From positions 186,001 through 250,000 of the forward strand of contig NZ_WUCC01000002.1 in assembly GCF_009807095.1 (NCBI RefSeq): 64,000 bases of DNA. The letters run 5' to 3'. This DNA is from Rathayibacter sp. VKM Ac-2754. GTDB taxonomy: Bacteria; Actinomycetota; Actinomycetes; Actinomycetales; Microbacteriaceae. Under the pieces are notes generated by a model. It was given only the letters and a program-made list of their open reading frames with translations. It had not been told where the DNA came from and did not search any database. Shown here piece after piece: positions 41,901-54,354 of the stretch (the first letter of the stretch is position 1; the number at the start of each line of letters is the position of its first letter). Position numbers and translations under genes: made by a program.

Positions 41901-42500
41901 GTGCCCGAATTCTCAGCGCCGTCTCAGCTCCCGGACGAGTTCCGGGTCGCGGCGGAGTCGATCCGCGCGGTCTCGCCGCGGTCCGAACTGACCGTCTCCG
42001 AGATCACCTCGCCGACCGGCCTCGCCCCCTGGGCGCTCGCGCTCTCGGGTGACGTCTCGCCGAGAGCGCACGGCCGCGACTCCGAGCTGGGCACAGGGCG
42101 GTTCATCCTGCTCTACGACCCCGACGAGCCCGAGCAGTGGGGCGGTCCCTTCCGCGTCGTCTGCTTCGCGCAGGCTCCGCTCGAGATCGAGATCGGCACG
42201 GATCCGTTCCTCGCCGAGGTCGCCTGGTCGTGGCTGATCGACGCGCTCGACGTCCGCGGTGCGACCTACACCGCCGCGTCCGGCACGGCGACGAAGGTCC
42301 TCTCGACCGGATTCGGCGAGCTCGCCGCCCAGGGCGACGGTGCGCAGATCGAGATCCGCGCCTCGTGGAGCCCCGATGATGCACAGCTCGCCGCGCACGT
42401 GGAAGGCTGGGGCGAGCTGTTGTGCATGCTGGCGGGCCTCCCACCGGTCTCGGGCGACGGCGTGACCTCACTCGCCTTCCGACGGAACAATCGTGACTGA
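41901..42500 (+). CDS. DUF3000 domain protein
   Basis: 199 aa from GTG 41901. The sequence PSQLPDEFRVAAESIRAVSPRSELTVSEITSPTGLAPWALALSGDV and ILLYDPDEPEQWGGPFRVVCFAQAPLEIEIGTDPFLAEVAWSWL is the actinobacterial DUF3000 family. TAGTCT ends 6 nt before the start, suggesting a leaderless mRNA. Function unknown; the gene commonly precedes rnd. It overlaps the RNase D gene by 8 bp. Confidence 0.92.
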   Translation: MPEFSAPSQLPDEFRVAAESIRAVSPRSELTVSEITSPTGLAPWALALSGDVSPRAHGRDSELGTGRFILLYDPDEPEQWGGPFRVVCFAQAPLEIEIGTDPFLAEVAWSWLIDALDVRGATYTAASGTATKVLSTGFGELAAQGDGAQIEIRASWSPDDAQLAAHVEGWGELLCMLAGLPPVSGDGVTSLAFRRNNRD

Positions 42501-43692
42501 CTACCGCGTCCTCTCCACCCCCGACGAATTCCGCGCCGCGGTCGACGCCCTCGCGGCGGGTCACGGACCCGTCGCCGTCGACGCCGAGCGGGCCTCCGGC
42601 TTCACCTACTCGCAGCGCGCGTACCTGATCCAGGTGTACCGGAGGGGCGCCGGCGCGTTCCTCTTCGACCCGCCCGCCATCGGCCGCATGGACGCCCTGC
42701 AGGCTGTCATCGGCGACGAGGAGTGGGTGCTGCACGCGGCGAGCCAGGATCTCGCGTGCCTGCGCGAGGTCGGCCTCGATCCGACGCGGATCTTCGACAC
42801 CGAGCTCGCCGCCCGGCTCCTCGGGTTGCCCAGGGTGGGGCTCGGCGCCGTCGTCGAGGACCTCCTCGGCATCCATCTCGCCAAGGAGCACTCGGCCGCC
42901 GACTGGTCGACCCGGCCGCTCCCGCAGAGCTGGCTGGTCTACGCGGCGAAAGACGTCGAGCTCCTCGTCGATCTGCGCGACCGGATGGAGGAGATGCTCA
43001 TCGAGGCGCGCAAGACGCGCATCGCCCGCGAGGAGTTCGAGGCGACCCTCCGCCGGCAGCCGAAGGTCGCGCCGCCCGACCCGTGGCGCCGTCTCTCCGG
43101 TGTGCACTCCCTCCGCGGGCTCCGTCCCCTCGCCGTGGCCCGCGAGCTCTGGCTGGCCCGCGACGCCTTCGCCCGCGAGCGCGACATCGCGCCGGGGCGC
43201 CTGATCCCCGACGCCTCGATCATCGCCGTCGCTCGCAACATCCCCACCAGCGTCAGCCAGCTCTCGGGCCGGCGGGACTTCACCGGTCGCGCGAGCCGCG
43301 GCGAGGTCGAGCGCTGGTGGTCGGCGATCGAGCGCGGCACCACCACGGAGGACCTGCCGAGCGCGGTCCGCCCGGCGGCCGACACCCTGCCGCCGCCTCG
43401 CGCCTGGGGCGATCGCAATCCCGCCGCCGACGCGCGCCTGAAGGCCGGACGCGCCGTGGTCATCGAGATCGCGGAGCTGCTGTCCCTCCCGGTCGAGAAC
43501 CTGCTCACTCCCGACCTGCTCCGCCGGCTCGCCTGGAGCCCGCCGGAGCCGCTCGACACGGCGTCCATCGCCGCCGAGCTCGAGCGCGCCGGCGCCCGGC
43601 CCTGGCAGATCGACGCCACAGCGGCGTCCCTCGCCACAGCGTTTGTCGAAGCGGCCCAAGCCCCGCCGGAGAGCACGGAAAGCGCTTCGTAG
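42493..43692 (+). CDS. rnd: Ribonuclease D-like exonuclease with HRDC domain
   Basis: 399 aa from GTG 42493. The DEDDy exonuclease motifs are VAVDAERASGFTYSQRAYLIQV (Exo I), HAASQDLACLREVG (Exo II) and WLVYAAKDVELLVDLRDRM (Exo III with Y-x-x-x-D). An HRDC-like helical domain (SLRGLRPLAVARELWLARDAFARE) and a second helical region follow. It trims 3' ends of RNA. It overlaps the DUF3000 gene, so they are probably co-expressed. Confidence 0.93.
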   Translation: MTDYRVLSTPDEFRAAVDALAAGHGPVAVDAERASGFTYSQRAYLIQVYRRGAGAFLFDPPAIGRMDALQAVIGDEEWVLHAASQDLACLREVGLDPTRIFDTELAARLLGLPRVGLGAVVEDLLGIHLAKEHSAADWSTRPLPQSWLVYAAKDVELLVDLRDRMEEMLIEARKTRIAREEFEATLRRQPKVAPPDPWRRLSGVHSLRGLRPLAVARELWLARDAFARERDIAPGRLIPDASIIAVARNIPTSVSQLSGRRDFTGRASRGEVERWWSAIERGTTTEDLPSAVRPAADTLPPPRAWGDRNPAADARLKAGRAVVIEIAELLSLPVENLLTPDLLRRLAWSPPEPLDTASIAAELERAGARPWQIDATAASLATAFVEAAQAPPESTESAS

Positions 43693-43767
43693 GAAGCGGC
43701 AAAGGATTCCGGCGCGGTTCGCGCCCTTCCTACGATCGACGACGACCGTGAGTTCCTGGGAGGCATT

Positions 43768-44982
43768 GTGGCCGAGAGATCCGAAGTCGTTTTCGTCGAT
43801 GGAGTCCGTACTCCGTTCGGGCGAGCCGGTGAGAAGGGCATGTACTGGCAGACCCGTGCCGACGACCTCGTCGTCAAGGCGATGATCGGTCTGCTGGAGC
43901 GCAACGCCTCGCTCCCGAAGGAGAGGGTCGACGAGGTCGCCATCGCCGCGACCACGCAGCAGGGCGACCAGGGCCTGACCCTGGGGCGCACGAGCGCTCT
44001 CCTCGCAGGGCTGCCCCGCTCCGTCCCCGGCTACGCGATCGACCGGATGTGCGCCGGAGCGATGACCTCCGTCACGACGACGGCGGGCGGCATCGCGTTC
44101 GGCGCGTACGACGTCGTCATCGCCGGCGGTGTCGAGCACATGGGCCGCCACCCGATGGGCTTCAACGCCGATCCGAATCCGCGCTTCCTCTCCGAGCGGC
44201 TCGTCAGCGAGGACGCTCTGAACATGGGCAAGACGGCGGAGCGCATCCACGACCGCTTCCCCCAGCTCACCAAGGAGCGCTCCGACCGCTACGCGCTGCG
44301 GAGCCAGCAGAAGCTCGCGGCCGCCTACGCCGCAGGCCACGTGCAGCCCGACCTGGTGCCCGTCGCTACGCGCAGCGCCTCCGGCTGGGGCCTCGCCACC
44401 GCCGACGAGGCGCCGCGGCCCGAGACGACGCTCGAGGGTCTCGCGGGTCTTCGCACCCCGTTCCGTCCGCACGGACGCGTGACGGCGGGCAACTCCTCCG
44501 GACTCAACGACGGCGCCGCCGTCTCGCTGCTCGCGAGCGCCGACGCCGCGAAGGAGCTCGGGCTGCCGACGAAGATGCGGCTGGTGAGCTTCGCGTTCGC
44601 CGGAGTCGAGCCCGAGATCATGGGCATCGGCCCGGTCCCCTCCACCGAGAAGGCTCTGAAGAAGGCCGGACTCGGCATCGAGGACATCGGTCTGTTCGAG
44701 CTCAACGAGGCGTTCGCCGTGCAGGTCCTCTCGTTCCTCGACCACTTCGGCATCGACGACGACGACGAGCGGGTCAACGAGTACGGAGGCGCGATCGCGG
44801 TCGGCCACCCGCTCGCCTCCTCGGGGGTCCGCCTGATGATCCAGCTCGCCCGCCAGTTCGAGGCGCACCCCGAGGTGCAGTACGGACTGACGGCCATGTG
44901 CGTGGGGCTCGGCCAGGGCGGCACCGTCGTCTGGGAGAACCCGCACTTCGACGGCAAGCGCGCCAAGCGGAAGGGACGCTGA
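43768..44982 (+). CDS. fadA: Acetyl-CoA C-acyltransferase (thiolase), beta-oxidation
   Basis: 404 aa from GTG 43768 (GGGAGG before it). Catalytic features: C95 in RMCAGAMTSV, the NEAFAVQ histidine-region motif, GGAIAVGHPLASSGVR (His) and CVGLGQGG (second Cys). It performs the last thiolytic step of fatty-acid beta-oxidation. The stop is 3 nt before fadB, so the two form an operon and likely one enzyme complex. Confidence 0.94.
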   Translation: MAERSEVVFVDGVRTPFGRAGEKGMYWQTRADDLVVKAMIGLLERNASLPKERVDEVAIAATTQQGDQGLTLGRTSALLAGLPRSVPGYAIDRMCAGAMTSVTTTAGGIAFGAYDVVIAGGVEHMGRHPMGFNADPNPRFLSERLVSEDALNMGKTAERIHDRFPQLTKERSDRYALRSQQKLAAAYAAGHVQPDLVPVATRSASGWGLATADEAPRPETTLEGLAGLRTPFRPHGRVTAGNSSGLNDGAAVSLLASADAAKELGLPTKMRLVSFAFAGVEPEIMGIGPVPSTEKALKKAGLGIEDIGLFELNEAFAVQVLSFLDHFGIDDDDERVNEYGGAIAVGHPLASSGVRLMIQLARQFEAHPEVQYGLTAMCVGLGQGGTVVWENPHFDGKRAKRKGR

Positions 44983-44985
44983 CCC

Positions 44986-47109
44986 ATGCTCGAAGGATTC
45001 GAGGATCTCGTCGACGTCGCCGAGGGCGAGGTCGTCACGCACTCCTACGTGCGCGACGTGCCCCTGGCCAGCGGACGGGTCATCGCGCTCATCACGCTCG
45101 ACAACGACCGCGACCACACCCGTCCGAGCACCTTCGGGCCCGCGGGCCTGTTCGAGCTGGCCGACGTGCTGATCGCGCAGAAGGCGAGGGCCGCGGCCGG
45201 CGACATCCAGGGCGTCGCCGTCACCGGGAAGCCGTTCATCCTCGCCGCGGGCGCCGACCTGAGCAAGGTCGGCAGCATCCCGAGCCGCGAGCTCGGGCGC
45301 CAGCTCGCCCGTCTCGGCCACCGCACCCTAGGGATGCTCAGCGACCTCGGCGTCCCCTCGTTCACTTTCATCAACGGGCTCGCGCTCGGCGGCGGCACCG
45401 AGATCGCCCTGAACGCCGACTACCGCACGGTCGACTCGTCCATCGCCGCCCTCGGCCTGCCCGAGGTCTTCCTCGGCATCATCCCCGGCTGGGGCGGCGC
45501 GTGGCTGCTGCCGAACCTCATCGGCATCGAGAACGCCCTCAAGGTCGTGGTCGAGAACCCGCTCAAGAACAACCGGACTCTCAAGGGCCAGGAGGTCTTC
45601 GACCTCGGTATCGCGGACGCGATCTTCCCGCCCTCGGCGTTCCTCGAGGACTCCCTCCGCTGGGCCGACGGAGTGCTCGGCGGCACGGTGAAGGTCGACC
45701 GGCCGAACGCCCCCGGGAGGCTCGAGCGCCTCGTGAAGTGGGACGTCGCGATCTCGATCGCGCGCAAGCAGCTCGAGTCGAAGATCGGCACGGTGGCGGC
45801 CTCGCCGTACCGCGCTCTGGATCTCCTGAAGGCCGCGAAGAACACGACCAAGGAGGAGGGCTTCGCCGCCGAGGACGAGGCGCTGGCCGACCTCGTCTCG
45901 GGCGATCAGTTCCGCGCGAGCATCTATGCGTTCGACCTCGTGCAGAAGCGCGCCAAGCGCCCGGCCGGGGCGCCGGACAAGTCCCTGGCGAAGCCGGTCT
46001 CGAAGGTCGGAGTCGTCGGAGCGGGCCTCATGGCCACCCAGTTCGCCCTCCTCTTCCTGCGCCGACTGCAGGTGCCCGTGGTCATCACCGATCTCGATCA
46101 GGAGCGCGTCGACAAGGGCGTCGCCACCATCGTCCGCGAGATCGACACGCTGCTGTCGAAGGGCAGGATCTCCCCCGACGAGTCGAACCGCCTCCGCGGT
46201 CTGATCACCGGCACCACCGACCGCGCCGACTTCGCCGATGCCGACTGGGTCATCGAGGCCGTCTTCGAGGAGCTGTCGGTCAAGCAGGAGGTCTTCGCCG
46301 ACATCGAGCGCTACGTCTCCCCCACCGCGGTGCTGGCGACGAACACGTCGTCGCTCTCCGTCGAGCGGATCGGCGAGCGGCTCGCGCACCCGGAGCGCCT
46401 CGTCGGGTTCCACTTCTTCAACCCGGTCGCGGTCATGCCGCTGATCGAGGTCGTGCGCACCCCGCACACCGACGACAAGACCCTCTCGACCGCGATGGTG
46501 ACGGCGGCGAAGCTGAAGAAGAACGCCGTGATCACCCGCGACACCCCCGGCTTCGTCGTCAACCGGCTCCTGGCCAAGGTCCTCGGCGAGGCGATGCACG
46601 CCGTCGACACGGGCACGCCCTTCGAGACCGTCGAGCAGTCGCTGGCGCCCTTCGGACTCCCGATGACCCCGTTCGAGCTGCTCGAACTGGTCGGCCTCAA
46701 GGTCGGCGCGCACGTGCTCGACACCCACCACGCCGCATTCCCCGACCGCTTCTTCGACAGTGCGAACCTGCACCGCCTCGCCGAGCTCGGGCACGTCTTC
46801 GAGCGCGACACGAAGGGGCGGGTGAAGGGCGTCGACAAGCGGGCGGTCGCGATCGTCGCGGGCGGCACCGAGCCGATGACGGCCGAGGAGCTCCGGCTCC
46901 GCGTCGAGACGGGTCTCGCCGACGAGGTGAAGCGGATGCTCGACGACGACGTGGTGCACGCCGCGGAGGACATCGACCTGTGCCTCATCCTCGGCGCCGG
47001 CTACCCGTTCCAGATGGGTGGCCTCACGCCCTACCTCGACCGTGTCGGGGCGAGCGAGCGCGCGTTCGGCGACACGTTCCACCACCCGGTGATCCGCGGC
47101 GTCGCCTGA
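44986..47109 (+). CDS. fadB: 3-hydroxyacyl-CoA dehydrogenase/enoyl-CoA hydratase (trifunctional alpha)
   Basis: 707 aa. The N-terminal crotonase domain shows GVAVTGKPFILAAGADLS, INGLALGGGTEIALNADYRT and GLPEVFLGIIPGWGGAW (with the oxyanion glycines and catalytic acid regions). The C-terminal part has the Rossmann motif GVVGAGLMATQFA, the HFFNPVAVMPLIEVVRTPHT catalytic region and FVVNRLLAKVLGEA. It hydrates enoyl-CoA and oxidises 3-hydroxyacyl-CoA. The gene follows fadA by 3 nt. Confidence 0.95.
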   Translation: MLEGFEDLVDVAEGEVVTHSYVRDVPLASGRVIALITLDNDRDHTRPSTFGPAGLFELADVLIAQKARAAAGDIQGVAVTGKPFILAAGADLSKVGSIPSRELGRQLARLGHRTLGMLSDLGVPSFTFINGLALGGGTEIALNADYRTVDSSIAALGLPEVFLGIIPGWGGAWLLPNLIGIENALKVVVENPLKNNRTLKGQEVFDLGIADAIFPPSAFLEDSLRWADGVLGGTVKVDRPNAPGRLERLVKWDVAISIARKQLESKIGTVAASPYRALDLLKAAKNTTKEEGFAAEDEALADLVSGDQFRASIYAFDLVQKRAKRPAGAPDKSLAKPVSKVGVVGAGLMATQFALLFLRRLQVPVVITDLDQERVDKGVATIVREIDTLLSKGRISPDESNRLRGLITGTTDRADFADADWVIEAVFEELSVKQEVFADIERYVSPTAVLATNTSSLSVERIGERLAHPERLVGFHFFNPVAVMPLIEVVRTPHTDDKTLSTAMVTAAKLKKNAVITRDTPGFVVNRLLAKVLGEAMHAVDTGTPFETVEQSLAPFGLPMTPFELLELVGLKVGAHVLDTHHAAFPDRFFDSANLHRLAELGHVFERDTKGRVKGVDKRAVAIVAGGTEPMTAEELRLRVETGLADEVKRMLDDDVVHAAEDIDLCLILGAGYPFQMGGLTPYLDRVGASERAFGDTFHHPVIRGVA

Positions 47110-47165
47110 CGGCACCCGGCCCGGCGCCTGCGCGAGTCGCGGTGGCCGGGCCGTCTGCGTGCCGC

Positions 47166-47328
47166 GGTGCGATCTGGAGGCAGCCGTCCGGTCTGCAGGC
47201 GCCGGTGCGATCTGCAGGCGCCGGTGCGGCTCGCAGGACATCCGCCTCGCATCGCCCGATCCACACGGAGGGAAGCGCTCTCGCGCTCAGAACTCCTGCA
47301 GGTCGCACCCTGTCCTGCAGACCGCACC
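47166..47328. repeat. Dispersed repeat family 2, copy 1
   Basis: The unit GGTGCGATCTGCAGG recurs directly at 47166-47180 (one mismatch), 47204-47218 (exact) and 47223-47237 (diverged), with a half unit at 47190-47199. Inverted copies CCTGCAGGTCGCACC and CCTGCAGACCGCACC are at 47295-47309 and 47314-47328. Together they can fold into a branched hairpin. It lies in the 267-bp gap after fadB, upstream of the DHFR-like gene. Confidence 0.75.
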
Positions 47329-47376
47329 CGATCCAGCGGTACCGACCGCGTCGGTGGTGGGTCCTACCCTGCGGTC

Positions 47377-47898
47377 ATGACTCGCACCGTGTACTACGTC
47401 GCCTCCTCCCTCGACGGCTTCATCGCCGATGACGACGACGGCCTCGACTGGCTCCTCCAGTTCGGCTTCGACGCCTTCCAGGAGCACTACGACCGCTTCC
47501 TCGCCGGAGTAGGAGCCGTCGTCATGAGCTCCACGACCTACGAGTCCGTTCGGCGCGAGGAGCCGTGGCCGTACTCGATCCCCGCCTGGGTGCTGACGTC
47601 GGCGCCGCGCGAGTCCTCACCCGGCGCCGATGTCCGCTTCGCCGACGGAGGAGTGACCGAGCTCCTGCCGGCGATCCGCGAGAGCGCCGGCACCGGCGAC
47701 GTCTGGGTGGTCGGCGGCGGCGTCGTCGCGGCGCAGTTCGCCGAGGCTTCGGCCCTCGACGAGCTCCGCGTCACCGTGATGCCGGTGCTCCTCGGGAGCG
47801 GTCGACCGCTCCTCCCGTTCCGCCGCACGATTCCGCTCGAGCTCACCGGCACGAAACCGTTCGCCGGTGGTGCGGTCGAGCTGGTCTACCGCTTCTGA
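47377..47898 (+). CDS. Dihydrofolate reductase/RibD-like family protein (copy 4)
   Basis: 173 aa from ATG 47377. The fold motifs are YYVASSLDGFIADDDDGLDWL, AVVMSSTTYESV, VWVVGGGVVAAQFAEASALDELRVTVMPVLLGSGRPLLPF and AVELVYRF. This is the short YwjB/YyaP-like group. Substrate unknown. It lies directly downstream of repeat family 2 and is convergent with dxs (7 bp between stops). Confidence 0.9.
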   Translation: MTRTVYYVASSLDGFIADDDDGLDWLLQFGFDAFQEHYDRFLAGVGAVVMSSTTYESVRREEPWPYSIPAWVLTSAPRESSPGADVRFADGGVTELLPAIRESAGTGDVWVVGGGVVAAQFAEASALDELRVTVMPVLLGSGRPLLPFRRTIPLELTGTKPFAGGAVELVYRF

Positions 47899-47904
47899 GC
47901 GGGC

Positions 47905-49845
47905 TCAGTCGCTCCGTGCGTCGTCGTGGGCCTCGACCTCTTCGGGCAGCGGGCGGGCGACGGGGATCTTGCTGCCGAGCACCTGTGCGACGACGTCGCG
48001 GGCGATGTGCTGCGGAGTCAGCCCGACGTCCTCGAGGATCTCCTCGCGCTTAGCGTGGTCGAGGAACTGGTCGGGCAGGCCGAGCTCGGTCACCGCGGTG
48101 TCGACACCGGCCTCGCGCAGATCCTGACGGATCCGCGTCCCGATGCCGCCGACGCGCACGCCGTCCTCGATCGACACGAGGATCCGGTGATCGCGGGCGA
48201 GCTCGATGATGCTCTTCGGCACCGGCACGACCCAGCGGGGATCGACGACGGTCGCGCCGATCCCCTGCGCCGCGAGGCGCCGGGCGACGTCGAGACCCAT
48301 GGTCGCCATCGGTCCGACCGTGACGATCAGCACGTCCTGGCGCTCGGCGCGCGACAGCACGTCGACCCCGTCGTCGAGGCGCTCGATCGCATCGATCTCG
48401 TCTCCGACGTCGCCCTTCGAGAAGCGCACGACGGTGGGGGCGTCGGTGACACCGACGGCCTCGCGCAGCTCCTCGCGCAGGCGCACGGAGTCGCGCGGCG
48501 CTGCGAGGCGGATGTTCGGCACCACCTGCAGGATCGCGAGATCCCACATGCCGTGGTGACTCGGCCCGTCCGGTCCCGTGACACCGGCCCGGTCGAGGAC
48601 GAAGGTGACGCCGGCGCGGTGCAGCGCCACGTCCATCAGGATCTGGTCGAAGGCGCGGTTGACGAAGGTCGCGTACAGCGCGACGACCGGGTGCAGGCCA
48701 CCGAAGGCGAGGCCCGCGGCGGAGGTCACGGCGTGCTGCTCGGCGATGCCGACGTCGAAGACGCGATCGGGGTACTTCTCCGCGAGGCGGTCGAGCCCGA
48801 CCGGGCGGAGCATCGCGGCGGTGATGCCGACGATCGTCGGATCCTCGTCAGCGAGCGTGACGATCTCCTCCGAGAAGACCGAGGTCCACGAGCTCGCACC
48901 GCTCGCGCTCAGCGGCTCGCCCGTCTCGGGGTCGATCTGCCCGACCGCGTGGAACTGGTCGGCGAGGTCCTGGACGGCCGGACCGAAGCCCTTCCCCTTC
49001 TGGGTGATCGCGTGGACGATCACCGGCGAGCCGTAGTCCTTGGCCTGCTGGAGCGTCTCCTCCATCGCCGTGAGGTCGTGCCCGTCGATCGGACCCAGGT
49101 ACTTGATGTCGAGGTTGGAGTACAGCGCTTCGTTGTTGATGAAGCGGCTGAGGAATCCGTGCATCCCGCCGCGGACACCGCGGTAGACGGCCGCGGCGGG
49201 CCCGCCGAGTCGCTCCGAGACGGCGCGGGAGCCGCGGTGCAGCGTGCGGTACGAGCGGCGGGTGCGCACTCCGTTGAGGAATCGCGCCATCCCGCCGATC
49301 GTAGGGGCGTAGGAGCGCCCGTTGTCGTTCACGACGATGATCAGGCGGCGGGAGTTGTCGTCGCTGATGTTGTTCAGCGCCTCCCAGGTCATCCCGCCGG
49401 TGAGGGCGCCGTCGCCCACCATCGCCACCACGTGCCGATCGGTCTGACCGGTCATCGTGAAGGCCCGCGAGATGCCGTCGGCCCACGAGAGCGAGCTGGA
49501 CGCGTGCGAGCTCTCGACGATGTCGTGGGGCGACTCGGAGCGCTGCGGGTAGCCGGCGAGGCCGCCGCGCTGGCGCAGCTTCGAGAAGTCCTGCCGGCCG
49601 GTCAGCAGCTTGTGCACGTACGACTGATGACCGGTGTCGAAGATGATCGAGTCGCGCGGCGAGTCGAAGACGCGGTGGATGGCGATCGTCGTCTCGACGA
49701 CGCCGAGATTCGGTCCGAGGTGACCGCCGGTCTTCGAGACCTCGCGCACGAGGAAGTCGCGGATCTCCTGCGCCAGCGTCTCGAGCTCGGCCGTGGTCAG
49801 GCGATCGAGGTCGCGCGGTCCGCCGATGGTCTCGAGAACAGCCAT
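47905..49845 (-). CDS. dxs: 1-Deoxy-D-xylulose-5-phosphate synthase
   Basis: 646 aa, typical. Thiamine diphosphate binding is shown by MVGDGALTGGMTWEALNN, and the transketolase-like part by KYPDRVFDVGIAEQHAVTSAAGLA and DRAGVTGPDGPSHHGMWDLA, with SKGDVG near the C-terminus. It makes DXP from pyruvate and glyceraldehyde-3-phosphate for isoprenoid synthesis in the MEP pathway. Identification is near certain. Confidence 0.97.
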   Translation of the reverse strand: MAVLETIGGPRDLDRLTTAELETLAQEIRDFLVREVSKTGGHLGPNLGVVETTIAIHRVFDSPRDSIIFDTGHQSYVHKLLTGRQDFSKLRQRGGLAGYPQRSESPHDIVESSHASSSLSWADGISRAFTMTGQTDRHVVAMVGDGALTGGMTWEALNNISDDNSRRLIIVVNDNGRSYAPTIGGMARFLNGVRTRRSYRTLHRGSRAVSERLGGPAAAVYRGVRGGMHGFLSRFINNEALYSNLDIKYLGPIDGHDLTAMEETLQQAKDYGSPVIVHAITQKGKGFGPAVQDLADQFHAVGQIDPETGEPLSASGASSWTSVFSEEIVTLADEDPTIVGITAAMLRPVGLDRLAEKYPDRVFDVGIAEQHAVTSAAGLAFGGLHPVVALYATFVNRAFDQILMDVALHRAGVTFVLDRAGVTGPDGPSHHGMWDLAILQVVPNIRLAAPRDSVRLREELREAVGVTDAPTVVRFSKGDVGDEIDAIERLDDGVDVLSRAERQDVLIVTVGPMATMGLDVARRLAAQGIGATVVDPRWVVPVPKSIIELARDHRILVSIEDGVRVGGIGTRIRQDLREAGVDTAVTELGLPDQFLDHAKREEILEDVGLTPQHIARDVVAQVLGSKIPVARPLPEEVEAHDDARSD

Positions 49846-49917
49846 TCGCGCCGCCTTCCGGGTCGAGTGATGGGGAGTGGAGGTCTTGCGAGTCTACGCA
49901 CGGAGGCCCCCGGGAAC

Positions 49918-49954
49918 AGGTGTGCGCCTCCCCCTTGCGGGAAGGCGCACACCT
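49918..49954 (-). terminator. Terminator after acnA
   Basis: AGGTGTGCGCCT and AGGCGCACACCT form a perfect 12-bp stem with a 13-nt loop, starting 14 bp beyond the acnA stop on the minus strand. It should separate acnA from the downstream dxs gene. Confidence 0.8.
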
Positions 49955-49967
49955 TGCTCGGTCTCGA

Positions 49968-52781
<2,814 letters not shown>

Positions 52782-52950
52782 GTCGCCCTCTCCTTCGCTG
52801 ACGTGGTCCCGCCCACGGGCGGAGCCACCTATCCGTGTCCATCTTGGCGACCGCGCACGGCGGCCTGCCACCAAGGAGGACCTAACACTCGGGACGTCGT
52901 CGCACCGGCGGATCCGCGCCTGCACAGCCAGCGCGGACGAACGCTATTTA

Positions 52951-52964
52951 TCTCGACGTCGAGA
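52951..52964. promoter_or_regulatory. Perfect palindrome upstream of acnA
   Basis: TCTCGACGTCGAGA is a 14-bp palindrome flanked by AT-rich bases, 170-183 bp before the acnA start and just downstream of the DUF3159 stop. TTGTCT and TAGCGT on the minus strand are possible -35 and -10 boxes overlapping it. It looks like an operator controlling acnA; the regulator is not in the window. Confidence 0.65.
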
Positions 52965-52969
52965 CAATT

Positions 52970-53728
52970 CTACGCACGTTCGGCGTCGACTCCGGCATCC
53001 GGACCCTCTGCGGCGGTCCGGTACTCGGCGCGGACGGCCAGCACGGTGAGCACCAGGAGCGGCGCGTAGAGGGGAAGGCCGAGCACGAGCTTCCAGGTGC
53101 CGAGCGCCGTGGTGTCCTCCGCGAGGAACAGCGGGTACTGCACCGCGAGGCGGAGCAGGAAGAGACCCGCCCAGGCGAGGGTGAGCGCCGAGAAGAGACG
53201 GCGCTTGCGACGGTCTGTGCGCCACCCGGTCCCGTCGCCCATCAGGTAGCCCGCTGCCACGCCGATGAGAGGCCAGCGCACGAGAACCGAGACGAGGAAC
53301 ACGACTCCGTAGGCGAGGTTGGTGATGAGCCCCGGCACGAAGTTGTCGACCGCGCGGCCCGTCACCAGCGCCAGCACGGCCGAGACCACGACGCCGAGCA
53401 GGCCACCGACCGCCTGGACGACCGGGGTGCGCCCGAGGATCCGCGCGACGGTGAAGAGCACGGCCAGTCCAACGGAGGCGACGAGCGAGAGCACCAGCTC
53501 CCCCGTGATCGTGAAGAGCAGGACGAAGGCGACCCCGGGCACCACGGCCTCGAGGATCCCGCGGACGCCGCCCATCGTGCGCAGCAGTGCGCGACCGTCG
53601 AAGGGCTCTCCGTCGGCGAGAACCCCGAGACCGGAGCGCTTCGCGGCCTGGGCGATCGCGTCCGACACCTCCGGGCGCGCCGGGTCCGACTCCTCGGGGC
53701 GCGATTCCTCGGGACGGGGCGGCTCCAT
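52970..53728 (-). CDS. DUF3159 integral membrane protein
   Basis: 252 aa from ATG 53728. A charged N-terminus (residues 1-45) is followed by about six membrane helices, with GVRGILEAVVPGVAFVLLFTI, VGGLLGVVVSAVLALVTG and WRTDRRKRRLFSALTLAWAGLFLLRLAVQYPLF, all features of DUF3159. Function unknown. It follows DUF3710 by 5 nt and belongs to the dut operon. Confidence 0.93.
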   Translation of the reverse strand: MEPPRPEESRPEESDPARPEVSDAIAQAAKRSGLGVLADGEPFDGRALLRTMGGVRGILEAVVPGVAFVLLFTITGELVLSLVASVGLAVLFTVARILGRTPVVQAVGGLLGVVVSAVLALVTGRAVDNFVPGLITNLAYGVVFLVSVLVRWPLIGVAAGYLMGDGTGWRTDRRKRRLFSALTLAWAGLFLLRLAVQYPLFLAEDTTALGTWKLVLGLPLYAPLLVLTVLAVRAEYRTAAEGPDAGVDAERA

Positions 53729-53733
53729 GCCGG

Positions 53734-54354
53734 TCAGCTCGCGCTCTGCTGGGTCTGGCCGCCGGTCGGGACCTTGAGCGGGATGAGATCGCGTGGGGGC
53801 ATCGGCCCCGTGCCGCGGACGACCACGACGCTGCGGAAGAGCTCCTCGACCGAGGCGGCGGCCTGCTCGTCGACGGCTCCCGCTCCGGCGATCACTCCGC
53901 GGAGGAACCAGCGCGGCCCGTCGACGCCGACGAAGCGCGCCACGCGGGTCTGGCCGCCGGCGATCGGCAGCTCCGCCACGAGCTCCGGGCCGAAGGTGCC
54001 GTCGCGCTCGGTGGTGGTGCCGCCCTGCTTGGCGATCTGGTCGGCGATCTGGCCGCGGATCTCGTGCCAGAGACCCGAGGAGCGCGGCGCGGCGAAGGGC
54101 TGCACCTGGAGGGTGGACCCGGCGTAGTCGAGGCCGACGGCGATGACGCGCTTGGTCCCCTCCTCGACCTCGAGGCGGATGTGCATGCCCTCGCGCGGGA
54201 GCACCTTCACTCCGCCGAGGTCGATGTAGGGGCGGACCGGGTTCGCCTCGCGCTCGTCGAGGGGGCCGGCCTCGGCGCGGTCCGCGGGCGCGGACTTCTC
54301 GAAGTCCTGCTCGACGAGCTCGGCCGCCGCGTCGACGGGCTGGATGTCGCTCAT
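53734..54354 (-). CDS. DUF3710 domain protein
   Basis: 206 aa. The family pattern is [60 protein letters not shown] and [18 protein letters not shown]. It has a low-complexity acidic N-terminus and a folded core, predicted cytoplasmic. Function is unknown. Its start overlaps the dut stop (ATGA) and its stop is 5 nt from DUF3159. Confidence 0.93.
   Translation of the reverse strand: MSDIQPVDAAAELVEQDFEKSAPADRAEAGPLDEREANPVRPYIDLGGVKVLPREGMHIRLEVEEGTKRVIAVGLDYAGSTLQVQPFAAPRSSGLWHEIRGQIADQIAKQGGTTTERDGTFGPELVAELPIAGGQTRVARFVGVDGPRWFLRGVIAGAGAVDEQAAASVEELFRSVVVVRGTGPMPPRDLIPLKVPTGGQTQQSAS

Noticed and set aside
42103-45321. 1072-aa open frame on the minus strand
   Set aside because: It is antisense to DUF3000, rnd, fadA and fadB, each of which has clear family motifs in the other strand.
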